A stretch of DNA of 64,000 bases from Siphonodentalium dalli (taxonomy: Eukaryota; Mollusca; Scaphopoda; Gadilida; Siphonodentaliidae): NCBI GenBank assembly GCA_032622095.1, contig CP136069.1:103816278-103880277 (forward strand), read 5' to 3'. The notes under the pieces were generated by a model that saw only the letters and a program-made list of their open reading frames with translations, was not told the origin of the DNA and made no database searches. A program made the position numbers and the translations under genes. This document shows positions 46,501 to 61,000 of the stretch, in pieces; positions within the stretch are counted from its first letter, which is position 1; every line of letters begins with the position of its first letter.

Positions 46501-49500
46501 GTCAAGCGAGGGTCAACTGGTCCGGGTTTTCTGTAAGGCGGGTAGGAATGGTGATTATGTGGGCATAAAGCGACAGCTTGTGCCACTAAATACTCAAACT
46601 ATACGAAATTTCCTTCAAAATTGGTCGATTTTTACGTGCCATCACTCAGGATATCTGTAGGTGGTCAACCGAGGGTCAACTGGTTCGGGTTTTATGAAAG
46701 GCGGGTAGGAATGGTGATTATGCGGTCATAAAGCGACAGCTTGTGCCACTATTAAAATACTCAAACTATACGAAATTTCCTTCAAAATTGGTCGATTTTT
46801 ACGTACCATCACTCAGGATATCTGTAGGTGGTCAACAGAGTGTCAACTGGTCCGGGTTTTCTGAAAGACGGGTAGGAATGGTCATTATGTGGGCATAAAT
46901 CGACAGCTTGTGCCACTAAATACTCAATCTATACGAAATTTCCTTCAAAATTGGTCGATATTTACGTACCATCCCCCCCCCAGGATAACTGTAGGTGGTC
47001 AACCGAGGGTCAACTGGTCCGGGTTTTCGGTAAGGCGGGTAGGAATGGTGACTATGTGGGCATAAAGCGATATCTGAAGGTGGTCAACCGAGGGTCAACT
47101 GGTCCGAGTTTTCTGTAAGGCGGGTAGGAATGGTGATTATGTGGGCATAAAGCGACAGCTTGTGCCACTAAATACTCAAACTATACGAAATTTTCTTCAA
47201 AATTGGTCGATTTTTACGTAACACCGCCCCCCCCCCCTCAGGGTAGCTGTAGGTGGTCAACCGAGGGTCAACTGGTCCGGGTTTTCTGAAAGGCGGGTAG
47301 GAATGGTGATTATGTGGGCATACAGCGACAGCTTGTGCCACTAAATACTTAAACTATACGAAATTTCCTTCAAAATTTGTCGATTTTTACGTTCCATCCC
47401 CCAGGATATCTGTAGGTGGTCAACCGAGGGTCAACTGGTCCGGATTTTCTGTTTAAAGGCGGGCTGTAATGGTGATTATGTGGACATAAAGTTACAGCTT
47501 GTGCCACTAAATACTCAAACTATACGAAATTTCCTTCAAAATTGGGCGATTTTTACGTGCCATCCTCCCAGGATATCTGTAGGTGGTCAACCGAGGGTCA
47601 ACTGGTCCGGGTTTTCTAAAAGGAGGGTAGGAATGGTGATTATGTGGGCATAAAGCGACAGCTTGTGCCACTAAACACTTAAACTATACGAAATATCCTT
47701 CAAAATTTGTCGATTTTTACGTACCATCCCCCCAGGATAACTGTAGGTGGTCAAGCGATGGTCAACTGGTCCGAGTTTTCTGAAAGGCGGGTAGGAATGG
47801 TGAGTATGTGGGCATAAAGCGAAAGCTTGTGCCACTAAATACTCAAACTATACGAAATTTCCTTCAAAATTGTTCGATTTTTACGTAACATCCCCCAGGA
47901 TATCTGTAGGTGGTCAACCGAGGGTCAACTGGTCCGGGTTTTTGTAAGGCGGGTATGAGTGGTGATTATGTGGGCATAAAGCGACAGCTTGTGCCACTAA
48001 ATACTCAAACTATACAAAATTTCCTTCAAAATTGGTCGATTTTTACGTGCCATCCCCCCAGGATAGCTGTAGGTGGTCAACCGAGGGTCAACTGGTTTGG
48101 GTTTTATGAAAGACGGGTTTTATGAAAGACGGGTAGGAATGGTGATTATGCGGGCATAAAGCGACAGCTTGTGCCACTAAATTCTCAAACTATACGAAAT
48201 TTCCTTCAAAATTGGTCGATTTTTACGTACCATCCCCCCAGGATATCTGTAGGTGGGCAACCGAGTGTCAACTGGTCCGGGTTTTCTGAAAGACGGATAG
48301 GAATGGTGATTATGTGGGCATAAAGCTACAGCTTGTGCAACTAAATACTCAAACTATACGAAATTTTCATCAAAATTGGTCGATTTGTACGTACCATCCC
48401 CCCAGGATATCTGTAGGTGGTCAACCGAGGGTCAACTGGTCCGGGTTTTCTGTAAGGCGGGTAAGAATGGTGATTATGTTGGCATAAAGCGACAGCTTGT
48501 GCCACTAAATACTCAAACTATACGAAATTTCCTTCAAAATTGGTCGATTTTTACGTGCCACTCCACCCAGGGTATGTGTAGGTTGTCAAACGAGGGTCAA
48601 CTGGTCCGGGTTTTCTGTAAGGCGGGTAGGAATTGTGATTATGTGGGCATAAAGCGACAGCTTGTGCCACTAAATACTCGAACTATACGAAATTTCCTTC
48701 AAAATTGGTCGATTTTTACTTACCATCCCCCACAGGATATCAGTAGGTGGTCAACCGAGGGTCAACTCCTCCGGGTTTTATGTAAGACGGGTATGAATGG
48801 TGATTATGTGGGCATAAAGCGACAGCTTGTGCCACTAAATACTCAAACAATACGAAATTTCCATCAAAATTGGTCGATTTGTACGTACCATCCCCCCAGG
48901 ATATATGTAGGTGGTCAACCGAGTGTCAACTGGTCCGGGTTTTCTGAAAGGCGGGTAGGAATGGTGATTATGTGGGCGTAAAGCGACAGCTTGTGCCACT
49001 AAATACTCAAACTATACGAAATTTCCTTCAAAATTGGTCGATTTTTACGTGCCATCCTCCCAGGATATATGTAGGTGGTCAACCGAGGGTCAACTGGTCA
49101 GAGTATTCTGTAAGGCGGGTAGGAATGGTGATTATGTGGGAATAAAGCGACAGCTTGTGCCACTAAATACTCAAACTATACGAAATTTCCTTCAAAATTG
49201 GTCGATTTTTACGTACCACCGCCCCAGGGTATCTGTAGGTGGTCAACCGAGGGTCAACTGGTCCGGGTTTTCTGAAAGGCGGGTAGGAATGGTAATTATG
49301 TGGGCATAAAGCGACAGCTTGTGCCACTAAATACTCAAACTATACGAAATTTCCTTCAAAATTGGTCGATTTTTACGTACCACCCCCCCCCCCCCCAGGG
49401 TATCTGTAGGTGGTCAACCGAGGGTCAACTGGTCCGGGTTTTCTGAAAGGCGGGTAGGAATGGTAATTATGTGGGCATAAAGCGACAGCTTGTGCCACTA

Positions 49501-52500
49501 AATACTTAAACTATACGAAATTTCCTTCAAAATTTGTCGATTTTTACGTAACATCCCCCCAGGATATCTGTAGGTGGTCAAGCGAGGGTCAACTGGTCCG
49601 GGTTTTCTGTAAGGCGGGTAGGAATGGTGATTATGTGGGCATAAAGCGACAGCTTGTGCCAATAAATACTCAAACTATACGAAATTTCCTTCAAAATTGG
49701 TCGATTTTTACGTGCCATCACTCAGGATATCTGTAGGTGGTCAACCGAGGGTCAACTGGTTCGGGTTTTATGAAAGGCGGGTAGGAATGGTGATTATGCG
49801 GTCATAAAGCGACAGCTTGTGCCACTATTAAAATACTCAAACTATACGAAATTTCCTTCAAAATTGGTCGATTTTTACGTACCATCCCCCCGAGATATCT
49901 GTAGGTGGTCAACAGAGTGTCAACTGGTCCGGGTTTTCTGAAAGACGGGTAGGAATGGTGATTATGTTGGCATAAAGCGACAGCTTGTGCCACTAAATAC
50001 TCAATCTATACGAAATTTCCTTCAAAATTGGTCGATATTTACGTACCATCCCCCCCCCCCCCCAGGATAACTGTAGGTGGTCAACCGAGGGTCAACTGGT
50101 CCGGGTTTTCTGTAAGGCGGGTAGGAATGGTGATTATGTGGGCATAAAGCGATATCTGTAGGTGGTCAACCGAGGGTCAACTGGTCCGAGTTTTCTGTAA
50201 GGCGGATTGGAATGGTGATTATGTGGGCATAAAGCGACAGCTTGTGCAACTAAATACTCAAACTATACGAAATTTCCATAAAAATTGGTCGATTTGTACG
50301 TACCATCCCCCCAGGATATCTGTAGGTGGTCAACCGAGGGTCAACTGGTCCGGGTTTTCTGTAAGGCGGGTAAGAATGGTGATTATGTTGGCATAAAGCG
50401 ACAGCTTGTGCCACTAAATACTCAAACTATACGAAATTTCCTTCAAAATTTGTCGATTTTTACGTGCCACTCCACCCAGGGTATGTGTAGGTTGTCAAAC
50501 GAGGGTCAAGTGGTCCGGGTTTTCTGTAAGGCGGGTAGGAATTGTGATTATGTGGGCATAAAGCGACAGCTTGTGCCACTAAATACTCGAACTATACGAA
50601 ATTTCCTTCAAAATTGGTCGATTTTTACTTACCATCCCCCCGGATATATGTAGGTGGTCAACCGAGGGTCAACTGGTCCGGGTTTTCTGAAAGGCGGGTA
50701 GGAATGGTGATTATGTGGGCATAAAGCAACAGCTTGTGCCACTAAATACTCAAACTATACAAAATTTCCTTCAAAATTTGTCGATTTGTACGTAACATCC
50801 CCCCAGGATATATGTAGGTGGTCAACCGAGTGTCAACTGGTCCGGGTTTTCTGAAAGGCGGGTAGGAATGGTGATTATGTGGGCATAAAGCGACAGCTTG
50901 TGCCACTAAATACTCAAACTATACGAAATTTCCTTCAAAATTGGTCGATTTTTACGTGCCATCCTCCCAGGATATCTGTAGGTGGTCAACCGAGGGTCAA
51001 CTGGTCAGAGTATTCTGTAAGGCGGGTAGGAATGGTGATTATGTGGGAATAAAGCGACAGCTTGTGCCACTAAATACTCAAACTATACGAAATTTCCTTC
51101 AAAATTGGTCGATTTTTATGTACCACCGCCCCCTAGGGTATCTGTAGGTGGTCAACCGAGGGTCAACTGGTCCGGGTTTTCTGAAAGGCGGGTAGGAATG
51201 GTAATTATGTGGGCATAAAGCGACAGCTTGTGCCACTAAATACTCAAACTATTCGAAATTTCCTTCAAAATTGGTCGATTTTTACGTAACACCGCCCCCC
51301 CCCCCCCTCAGGGTAGCTGTAGGTGGTCAACCGAGGGTCAACTGGTCCGGGTTTTCTGAAAGGCGGGTAGGAATGGTAATTATGTGGGCATAAAGCGACA
51401 GCTTGTGCCACTAAATACTTAAACTATACGAAATTTCCTTCAAAATTTGTCGATTTGTACGTAACATCCCCCGGGATATCTGTAGGTGGTCAAGCGAGGG
51501 TCAACTGGTCCGGGTTTTCTGTAAGGCGGGTAGGAATGGTGATTATGTGGGCATAAAGCGACAGCTTGTGCCACTAAATACTCAAACTATACGAAATTTC
51601 CTTCAAAATTGGTCGATTTTTACGTGCCATCACTCAGGATATCTGTAGGTGGTCAACCGAGGGTCAACTGGTTCGGGTTTTATGAAAGGCGGGTAGGAAT
51701 GGTGATTATGCGGTCATAAAGCGACAGCTTGTGCCACTATTAAAATACTCAAACTATACGAAATTTCCTTCAAAATTGGTCGATTTTTACGTACCATCAC
51801 TCAGGATATCTGTAGGTGGTCAACAGAGTGTCAACTGGTCCGGGTTTTCTGAAAGACGGGTAGGAATGGTCATTATGTGGGCATAAAGCGACAGCTTGTG
51901 CAACTAAATACTCAATATATACGAAATTTCCTTCAAAATTGGTCGATATTTACGTACCATCCCCCCCCAGGATAACTGTAGGTGGTCAACCGAGGGTCAA
52001 CTGGTCCGGGTTTTCGGTAAGGCGGGTAGGAATGGTGACTATGTGGGCATAAAGCGATATCTGAAGGTGGTCAACCGAGGGTCAACTGGTCCGAGTTTTC
52101 TGTAAGGCGGGTAGGAATGGTGATTATGTGGGCATAAAGCGACAGCTTGTGCAACTAAATACTCAAACTATACGAAATTTCCATCAAAATTGGTCGATTT
52201 GTACGTACCATCACCCCAGGATATATGTAGGTGGTCAACCGAGGGTCAACTGGTCCGGGTTTTCTGTAAGGCGGGTAAGAATGGTGATTATGTTGGCATA
52301 AAGCGACAGCTTGTGCCACTAAATACTCAAACTATACGAAATTTCCTTCAAAATTGGTCGATTTTTACGTGCCATCCTCCCAGGATATCTGTAGGTGGTC
52401 AACCGAGGGTCAACTGGTCAGAGTATTCTGTAAGGCGGGTAGGAATGGTGATTATGTGGGAATAAAGCGACAGCTTGTGCCACTAAATACTCAAACTATA

Positions 52501-52645
52501 CGAAATTTCCTTCAAAATTGGTCGATTTTTATGTACCACCGCCCCCCAGGGTATCTGTAGGTGGTCAACCGAGGGTCAACTGGTCCGGGTTTTCTGAAAG
52601 GCGGGTAGGAATGGTAATTATGTGGGCATAAAGCGACAGCTTGTG
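40540..52645. repeat. ~6.72-kb higher-order repeat, two copies
   Basis: About 40540-46090 recurs at about 47256-52645. Markers such as GGGCATACAGCG (40601 and 47317), CTGTTTAAAGGCGGGC (40730 and 47449) and the duplicated GAAAGACGGGTTTTAT (41393 and 48109) are 6,716 bp apart. The offset grows to 6,720 by C-run slippage and drops to ~6,555 after loss of one monomer near 50790 in the second copy. Long translated stretches are identical between copies, so divergence is very low. Confidence 0.85.
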
Positions 52646-54690
52646 CCACTAAATACTCAAACTATACGAAATTTTCTTCAAAATTGGTCGATTTTTACGT
52701 AACACCGCCCCCCCCCCCCCCCCTCAGGGTAGCTGTAGGTGGTCAACCGAGGGTCAACTGGTCCGGGTTTTCTGAAAGGCGGGTAGGAATGGTAATTATG
52801 TGGGCATAAAGCGACAGCTTGTGCCACTAAATACTTAAACTATACGAAATTTCCTTCAAAATTTGTCGATTTGTACGTAACATCCCCCGGGATATCTGTA
52901 GGTGGTCAAGCGAGGGTCAACTGGTCCGGGTTTTCTGTAAGGCGGGTAGGAATGGTGATTATGTGGGCATAAAGCGACAGCTTGTGCCACTAAATACTCA
53001 AACTATACGAAATTTCCTTCAAAATTGGTCGATTTTTACGTGCCATCACTCAGGATATCTGTAGGTGGTCAACCGAGGGTCAACTGGTTCGGGTTTTATG
53101 AAAGGCGGGTAGGAATGGTGATTATGCGGTCATAAAGCGACAGCTTGTGCCACTATTAAAATACTCAAACTATACGAAATTTCCTTCAAAATTGGTCGAT
53201 TTTTACGTACCATCACTCAGGATATCTGTAGGTGGTCAACAGAGTGTCAACTGGTCCGGGTTTTCTGAAAGACGGGTAGGAATGGTCATTATGTGGGCAT
53301 AAAGCGACAGCTTGTGCCACTAAATACTCAATCTATACGAAATTTCCTTCAAAATTGGTCGATATTTACGTACCATCCCCCCCAGGATAACTGTAGGTGG
53401 TCAACCGAGGGTCAACTGGTCCGGGTTTTCGGTAAGGCGGGTAGGAATGGTGACTATGTGGGCATAAAGCGATATCTGAAGGTGGTCAACCGAGGGTCAA
53501 CTGGTCCGAGTTTTCTGTAAGGCGGGTAGGAATGGTGATTATGTGGGCATAAAGCGACAGCTTGTGCCACTAAATACTCAAACTATACGAAATTTCCATC
53601 AAAATTGGTCGATTTGTACGTACCATCACCCCAGGATATATGTAGGTGGTCAACCGAGGGTCAACTGGTCCGGGTTTTCTGTAAGGCGGGTAAGAATGGT
53701 GATTATGTTGGCATAAAGCGACAGCTTGTGCCACTAAATACTCAAACTATACGAAATTTCCTTCAAAATTGGTCGATTTTTACGTGCCATCCTCCCAGGA
53801 TATCTGTAGGTGGTCAACCGAGGGTCAACTGGTCAGAGTATTCTGTAAGGCGGGTAGGAATGGTGATTATGTGGGAATAAAGCGACAGCTTGTGCCACTA
53901 AATACTCAAACTATACGAAATTTCCTTCAAAATTGGTCGATTTTTATGTACCACCGCCCCCCAGGGTATCTGTAGGTGGTCAACCGAGGGTCAACTGGTC
54001 CGGGTTTTCTGAAAGGCGGGTAGGAATGGTAATTATGTGGGCATAAAGCGACAGCTTGTGCCACTAAATACTCAAACTATACGAAATGTTCTTCAAAATT
54101 GGTCGATTTTTACGTAACACCGCCCCCCCCCCCCCCTCAGGGTAGCTGTAGGTGGTCAACCGAGGGTCAACTGGTCCGGGTTTTCTGAAAGGCGGGTAGG
54201 AATGGTAATTATGTGGGCATAAAGCGACAGCTTGTGCCACTAAATACTTAAACTATACGAAATTTCCTTCAAAATTTGTCGATTTGTACGTAACATCCCC
54301 CCGGGATATCTGTAGGTGGTCAAGCGAGGGTCAACTGGTCCGGGTTTTCTGTAAGGCGGGTAGGAATGGTGATTATGTGGGCATAAAGCGACAGCTTGTG
54401 CCACTAAATACTCAAACTATACGAAATTTCCTTCAAAATTGGTCGATTTTTACGTGCCATCACTCAGGATATCTGTAGGTGGTCAACCGAGGGTCAACTG
54501 GTTCGGGTTTTATGAAAGGCGGGTAGGAATGGTGATTATGCGGTCATAAAGCGACAGCTTGTGCCACTATTAAAATACTCAAACTATACGAAATTTCCTT
54601 CAAAATTGGTCGATTTTTACGTACCATCACTCAGGATATCTGTAGGTGGTCAACAGAGTGTCAACTGGTCCGGGTTTTCTGAAAGACGGG
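44386..54690. repeat. ~1.41-kb higher-order repeat nested in the larger one
   Basis: The monomer variant with CTGGTCAGAGTATTCTG occurs at 44386 and 45798 (1,412 apart) and at 50941, 52354 and 53769 (1,413 and 1,415 apart). It is followed each time by the C-rich ACACCGCCCC variant, the TTAAACTAT variant and the GCCACTATTAAAATACTC variant; the half-length monomer follows where the cycle is complete. In one cycle the first variant is doubled (45798 and 46128, 330 bp). Confidence 0.8.
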
Positions 54691-57600
54691 TAGGAATGGT
54701 GATTATGCAGTCATAAAACGACAGCTTGTGCCACTATTAAAATACTCAAACTATACGAAATTTCCTTCAAAATTGGTCGATTTTTACATACCATCCCCCA
54801 CAGGATATCAGTAGGGTCAACTGGTCAGAGTATTCTGTAAGGCGGGTAGGAATGGTGATTATGTGGGAATAAAGCGACAGCTTGTGCCACTAAATACTCA
54901 AACTATACGAAATTTCCTTCAAAATTGGTCGATTTTTATGTACCACCGCCCCCTAGGGTATCTGTAGGTGGTCAACCGAGGGTCAACTGGTCCGGGTTTT
55001 CTGAAAGGCGGGTAGGAATGGTAATTATGTGGGCATAAAGCGACAGCTTGTGCCACTAAATACTCAAACTATTCGAAATTTCCTTCAAAATTGGTCGATT
55101 TTTACGTAACACCCCCCCCCCCCCCCTCAGGGTAGCTGTAGGTGGTCAACCGAGGGTCAACTGGTCCGGGTTTTCTGAAAGGCGGGTAGGAATGGTAATT
55201 ATGTGGGCATAAAGCGACAGCTTGTGCCACTAAATACTTAAACTATACGAAATTTCCTTCAAAATTTGTCGATTTGTACGTAACATCCCCCGGGATATCT
55301 GTAGGTGGTCAAGCGAGGGTCAACTGGTCCGGGTTTTCTGTAAGGCGGGTAGGAATGGTGATTATGTGGGCATAAAGCGACAGCTTGTGCCACTAAATAC
55401 TCAAACTATACGAAATTTCCTTCAAAATTGGTCGATTTTTACGTGCCATCACTCAGGATATCTGTAGGTGGTCAACCGAGGGTCAACTGGTTCGGGTTTT
55501 ATGAAAGGCGGGTAGTAATGGTGATTATGCGGTCATAAAGCGACAGCTTGTGCCACTATTAAAATACTCAAACTATACGAAATTTCCTTCAAAATTGGTC
55601 GATTTTTACGTACCATCACTCAGGATATCTGTAGGTGGTCAACAGAGTGTCAACTGGTCCGGGTTTTCTGATAGACGGGTAGGAATGGTGATTATGTGGG
55701 CATAAAGCGACAGCTTGTGCCACTAAATACTCAATCTATACGAAATTTCCTTCAAAATTGGTCGATATTTACGTACCATCCCCCCCAGGATAACTGTAGG
55801 TGGTCAACCGAGGGTCAACTGGTCCGGGTTTTCGGTAAGGCGGGTAGGAATGGTGACTATGTGGGCATAAAGCGATATCTGAAGGTGGTCAACCGAGGGT
55901 CAACTGGTCCGAGTTTTCTGTAAGGCGGGTAGGAATGGTGATTATGTGGGCATAAAGCGACAGCTTGTGCAACTAAATACTCAAACTATACGAAATTTCC
56001 ATCAAAATTGGTCGATTTGTACGTACCATCACCCCAGGATATCTGTAGGTGGTCAACCGAGGGTCAACTGGTCCGGGTTTTCTGTAAGGCGGGTAAGAAT
56101 GGTGATTATGTTGGCATAAAGCGACAGCTTGTGCCACTAAATACTCAAACTATACGAAATTTCCTTCAAAATTGGTCGATTTTTACGTGCCACTCCACCC
56201 AGGGTATGTGTAGGTTGTCAAACGAGGGTCAACTGGTCCGGGTTTTCTGTAAGGCGGGTAGGAATTGTGATTATATGTGCATAAAGCGACAGCTTGTGCC
56301 ACTATTAAAATACTCGAACTATACGAAATTTCCTTCAAAATTGGTCGATTTTTACTTACCATCCCCCCGGATATATGTAGGTGGTCAACCGAGGGTCAAC
56401 TGGTCCGGGTTTTCTGAAAGGCGGGTTGGAATGGTGATTATGTGGGCATAAAGCAACAGCTTGTGCCACTAAATACTCACACTATACAAAATGTCCTTCA
56501 AAATCGGTCGATTTTTACGTACCACCCCCCCCCCCCACCCCAGGATATCAGTAGGTGGTCAACCGAGGGTCAACTCGTCCGGGTTTTCTGTAAGACGGGT
56601 AGGAATGGTGATTAGGTGGGCATAAAGCGACAGCTTGTGCCACTAAATACTCAAACTATACGAAATTTCCTTCAAAATTGGTCGATTTTTACGTACCATC
56701 CCCCCGGATATATGTAGGTGGTCAACCGAGGTTCATCTGGTCCGGATTTTCTGAACGGCGGGTAGGAATGGTGATTATGTGGGCATAAAGCAACAGCTTG
56801 TGCCACTAAATACTCAAACTATACAAAATTTCCTTCAAAATTGGTCGATTTTTACGTACCACCCCCCCCCCCCCCCCCCCTCAGGATATCAGTAGGTGGT
56901 CAACCGAGGGTCAACTCGTCCGGGTTTTCTGTAAGACGGGTAGGAATGGTGATTATGTGGGCATAAAGCGACAGCTTGTGCCAATAAATACTCAAACTAT
57001 ACGAAATTTCCTTCAAAATTGGTCGATTTTTACGTACCATCCCCCCAGGATATCTGTAGGTGGTCACCCGATGGTCAACTGGTCCGGGTTTTCTGAAAGG
57101 CGGGTAGGAATGGTTATTATGTGGGCAGAAAGCGACAGCTTATGCCACTAAATACTCAAACTATACGAAATTTCCTTCAAAATTGGTCGATTTTTACGTT
57201 CCATCCCCCCCAGGATATCTGTAGGTGGTCAACCGAGGGTCAACTGGTCCGGTTTTTCTATAAGGCGGGTTGAAATGGTGATTATGTGGGCATAAAGCGA
57301 TAGCTTGTGTCACTAAATACTCAAACTATACGAAATTTCCTTCAAAATTGGTCGATTTTTACGTGCCATCCTCCCAGGATATCTGTAAGTGGTCAACCGA
57401 GGGTCAACTGGTCCTGTTTTTGTAAAAGGCGGGTAGGAAGGGTGATTATGTGGGCATAAAGCGACAGCTTGTGCCACTAAATACTCAAACTATAGGAAAT
57501 TTCCTTCAAAAGTGGTCGATTTTTACGTGCCATCCCCCCAGGATATCTGTAGGTGGTCAACCGAGGGTCAACTGGTCCGGGTTTTCTAAAAGGCGGGTAG

Positions 57601-58019
57601 GAATGGTGATTATGTGGGCATAAAGCGACAGCTTGTGCCACTAAATACTCAAACTATACGAAATTTCCTTCAAAATTTGTCGATTTTTACGTACCATCCC
57701 GCCAGGATAACTGTAGGTGGTCAAGCGATGGTCAACTGGTCCGAGTTTTCTGTAATGCGGGTAGGAGTGGTGATTATGTGGGCATAAAGCGATAGCTTAT
57801 GCCACTAAATACTCAAACTATACAAAATTTCCTTCAAAATTGTTCGATTTTTACGTAACATCCCCCCAGGATATCTGTAGGTGGTCAACCGAGGGACAAC
57901 TGGTCCGGGTTTTTGTAAGGCGGGTAGGAGTGGTGATTATGTGGGCATAAAGCGATAGCTTGTGCCACTAAATACTCAAACTATACAAAATTTCCTTCAA
58001 AATTGGTCGATTTTTACAT

Positions 58020-61000
58020 ACCATCCCCCACAGGATATCAGTAGGGTCAACTGGTCAGAGTATTCTGTAAGGCGGGTAGGAATGGTGATTATGTGGGAAT
58101 AAAGCGACAGCTTGTGCCACTAAATACTCAAACTATACGAAATTTCCTTCAAAATTGGTCGATTTTTATGTACCCACCGCCCCCTAGGGTATCTGTAGGT
58201 GGTCAACCGAGGGTCAACTGGTCCGGGTTTTCTGAAAGGCGGGTAGGAATGGTAATTATGTGGGCATAAAGCGACAGCTTGTGCCACTAAATACTCAAAC
58301 TATACGAAATTTCCTTCAAAATTGGTCGATTTTTACGTGCCATCCTCCCAGGATATCTGTAAGTGGTCAACCGAGGGTCAACTGGTCCTGTTTTTGTAAA
58401 AGGCGGGTAGGAAGGGTGATTATGTGGGCATAAAGCGACAGCTTGTGCCACTAAATACTCAAACTATAGGAAATTTCCTTCAAAAGTGGTCGATTTTTAC
58501 GTGCCATCCCCCCAGGATATCTGTAGGTGGTCAACCGAGGGTCAACTGGTCCGGGTTTTCTAAAAGGCGGGTAGGAATGGTGATTATGTGGGCATAAAGC
58601 GACAGCTTGTGCCACTAAATACTCAAACTATACGAAATTTCCTTCAAAATTTGTCGATTTTTACGTACCATCCCGCCAGGATAACTGTAGGTGGTCAAGC
58701 GATGGTCAACTGGTCCGAGTTTTCTGTAATGCGGGTAGGAGTGGTTATTATGTGGGCATAAAGCGATAGCTTATGCCACTAAATACTCAAACTATACAAA
58801 ATTTCCTTCAAAATTGTTCGATTTTTACGTAACATCCCCCCAGGATATCTGTAGGTGGTCAACCGAGGGACAACTGGTCCGGGTTTTTGTAAGGCGGGTA
58901 GGAGTGGTGATTATGTGGGCATAAAGCGATAGCTTGTGCCACTAAATACTCAAACTATACAAAATTTCCTTCAAAATTGGTCGATTTTTACGTGCCATCC
59001 GCCCAGGATAGCTGTAGGTGGTCAACCGAGGGTCAACTGGTTTGGGTTTTATGAAAGACGGGTTTTATGAAAGACGGGTAGGAATGGTGATTATGCGGGC
59101 ATAAAGCGACAGCTTGTGCCACTAAATACTCAAACTATACGAAATTTCCTTCAAAATTGGTCGATTTTTACGTACCATCCCCCAGGATATATGTAGGTGG
59201 GCAACCGAGTGTCAACTGGTCCGGGTTTTCTGAAAGACGGGTAGGAATGGTGATTATGTGGGCATAAAGCGACATCTTGTGCAACTAAATACTCAAACTA
59301 TACGAAATTTCCTTCAAAATTGGTCGATTTTTACGTACCATCACCCAGGATATCTGTATGTGGTCAACCGAGGGTCAACTGGTCCGGGTTTTCTGTAAGG
59401 CGGGTAAGAATGGTGATTATGTTGGCATAAAGCGACAGCTTGTGCCACTTAATACTCAAACTATACGAAATTTCCTTCAAAATTGGTCGATTTTTACGTG
59501 CCACTCCACCCAGGGTATGTGTAGGTTGTCAAACGAGGGTCAACTGGTCCGGGTTTTCTGTAAGGCGGGTAGGAATGGCGATTATGTGGGCATAAAGCGA
59601 CAGCATGAGCCACTAAATACTCGAACTATACGAAATTTCCTTCAAAATTGGTCGATTTTTACTTACCATCCCCCCCCCCCCGGATATATGTAGGTGGTCA
59701 ACCGAGTGTCAACTGGTCCGGGTTTTCTGAAAGACGGGTAGGAATGGTGATTATGTGGGCATAAAGCGACATCTTGTGCAACTAAATACTCAAACTATAC
59801 GAAATTTCCTTCAAAATTGGTCGATTTTTACGTTCCATCCCCCCAGGATATCTGTAGGTGGTCAACCGAGGGTTAACTGGTCCGGGTTTTTCTGTGAGGC
59901 GGGTTGTAATGGTAATTATGTGGGCATAAAGCTACAGCTTGTGCCACTAAATACTCAAACTATACGAAATTTCCTTCAAAATTGGTCGATTTTTACGTAC
60001 CACGCCCCCCCCCCCAGGGTATCTGTAGGTGGTCAACCGAGGGTCAACTGGTCCGGGTTTTCTAAAAGGCGGGTAGGAATGGTGATTATGTGGGCATAAA
60101 GCGACAGCTTGTGCCACTAAATACTCAAACTATACGAAATTTCCTTCAAAATTTGTCGATTTTTACGTACCATCCCGCCAGGATAACTGTAGGTGGTCAA
60201 GCGATGGTCAACTGGTCCGAGTTTTCTGTAATGCGGGTAGGAGTGGTGATTATGTGGGCATAAAGCGATAGCTTATGCCACTAAATACTCAAACTATACA
60301 AAATTTCCTTCAAAATTGTTCGATTTTTACGTAACAACCCCCCAGGATATCTGTAGGTGGTCAACCGAGGGACAACTGGTCCGGGTTTTTGTAAGGCGGG
60401 TAGGAGTGGTGATTATGTGGGCATAAAGCGATAGCTTGTGCCACTAAATACTCAAACTATACAAAATTTCCTTCAAAATTGGTCGATTTTTACATACCAT
60501 CCCCCACAGGATATCAGTAGGGTCAACTGGTCAGAGTATTCTGTAAGGCGGGTAGGAATGGTGATTATGTGGGAATAAAGCGACAGCTTGTGCCACTAAA
60601 TACTCAAACTATACGAAATTTCCTTCAAAATTGGTCGATTTTTATGTACCACCGCCCCCTAGGGTATCTGTAGGTGGTCAACCGAGGGTCAACTGGTCCG
60701 GGTTTTCTGAAAGGCGGGTAGGAATGGTAATTATGTGGGCATAAAGCGACAGCTTGTGCCACTAAATACTCAAACTATACGAAATTTCCTTCAAAATTGG
60801 TCGATTTTTACGTGCCATCCTCCCAGGATATCTGTAAGTGGTCAACCGAGGGTCAACTGGTCCTGTTTTTGTAAAAGGCGGGTAGGAAGGGTGATTATGT
60901 GGGCATAAAGCGACAGCTTGTGCCACTAAATACTCAAACTATAGGAAATTTCCTTCAAAAGTGGTCGATTTTTACGTGCCATCCCCCCAGGATATCTGTA

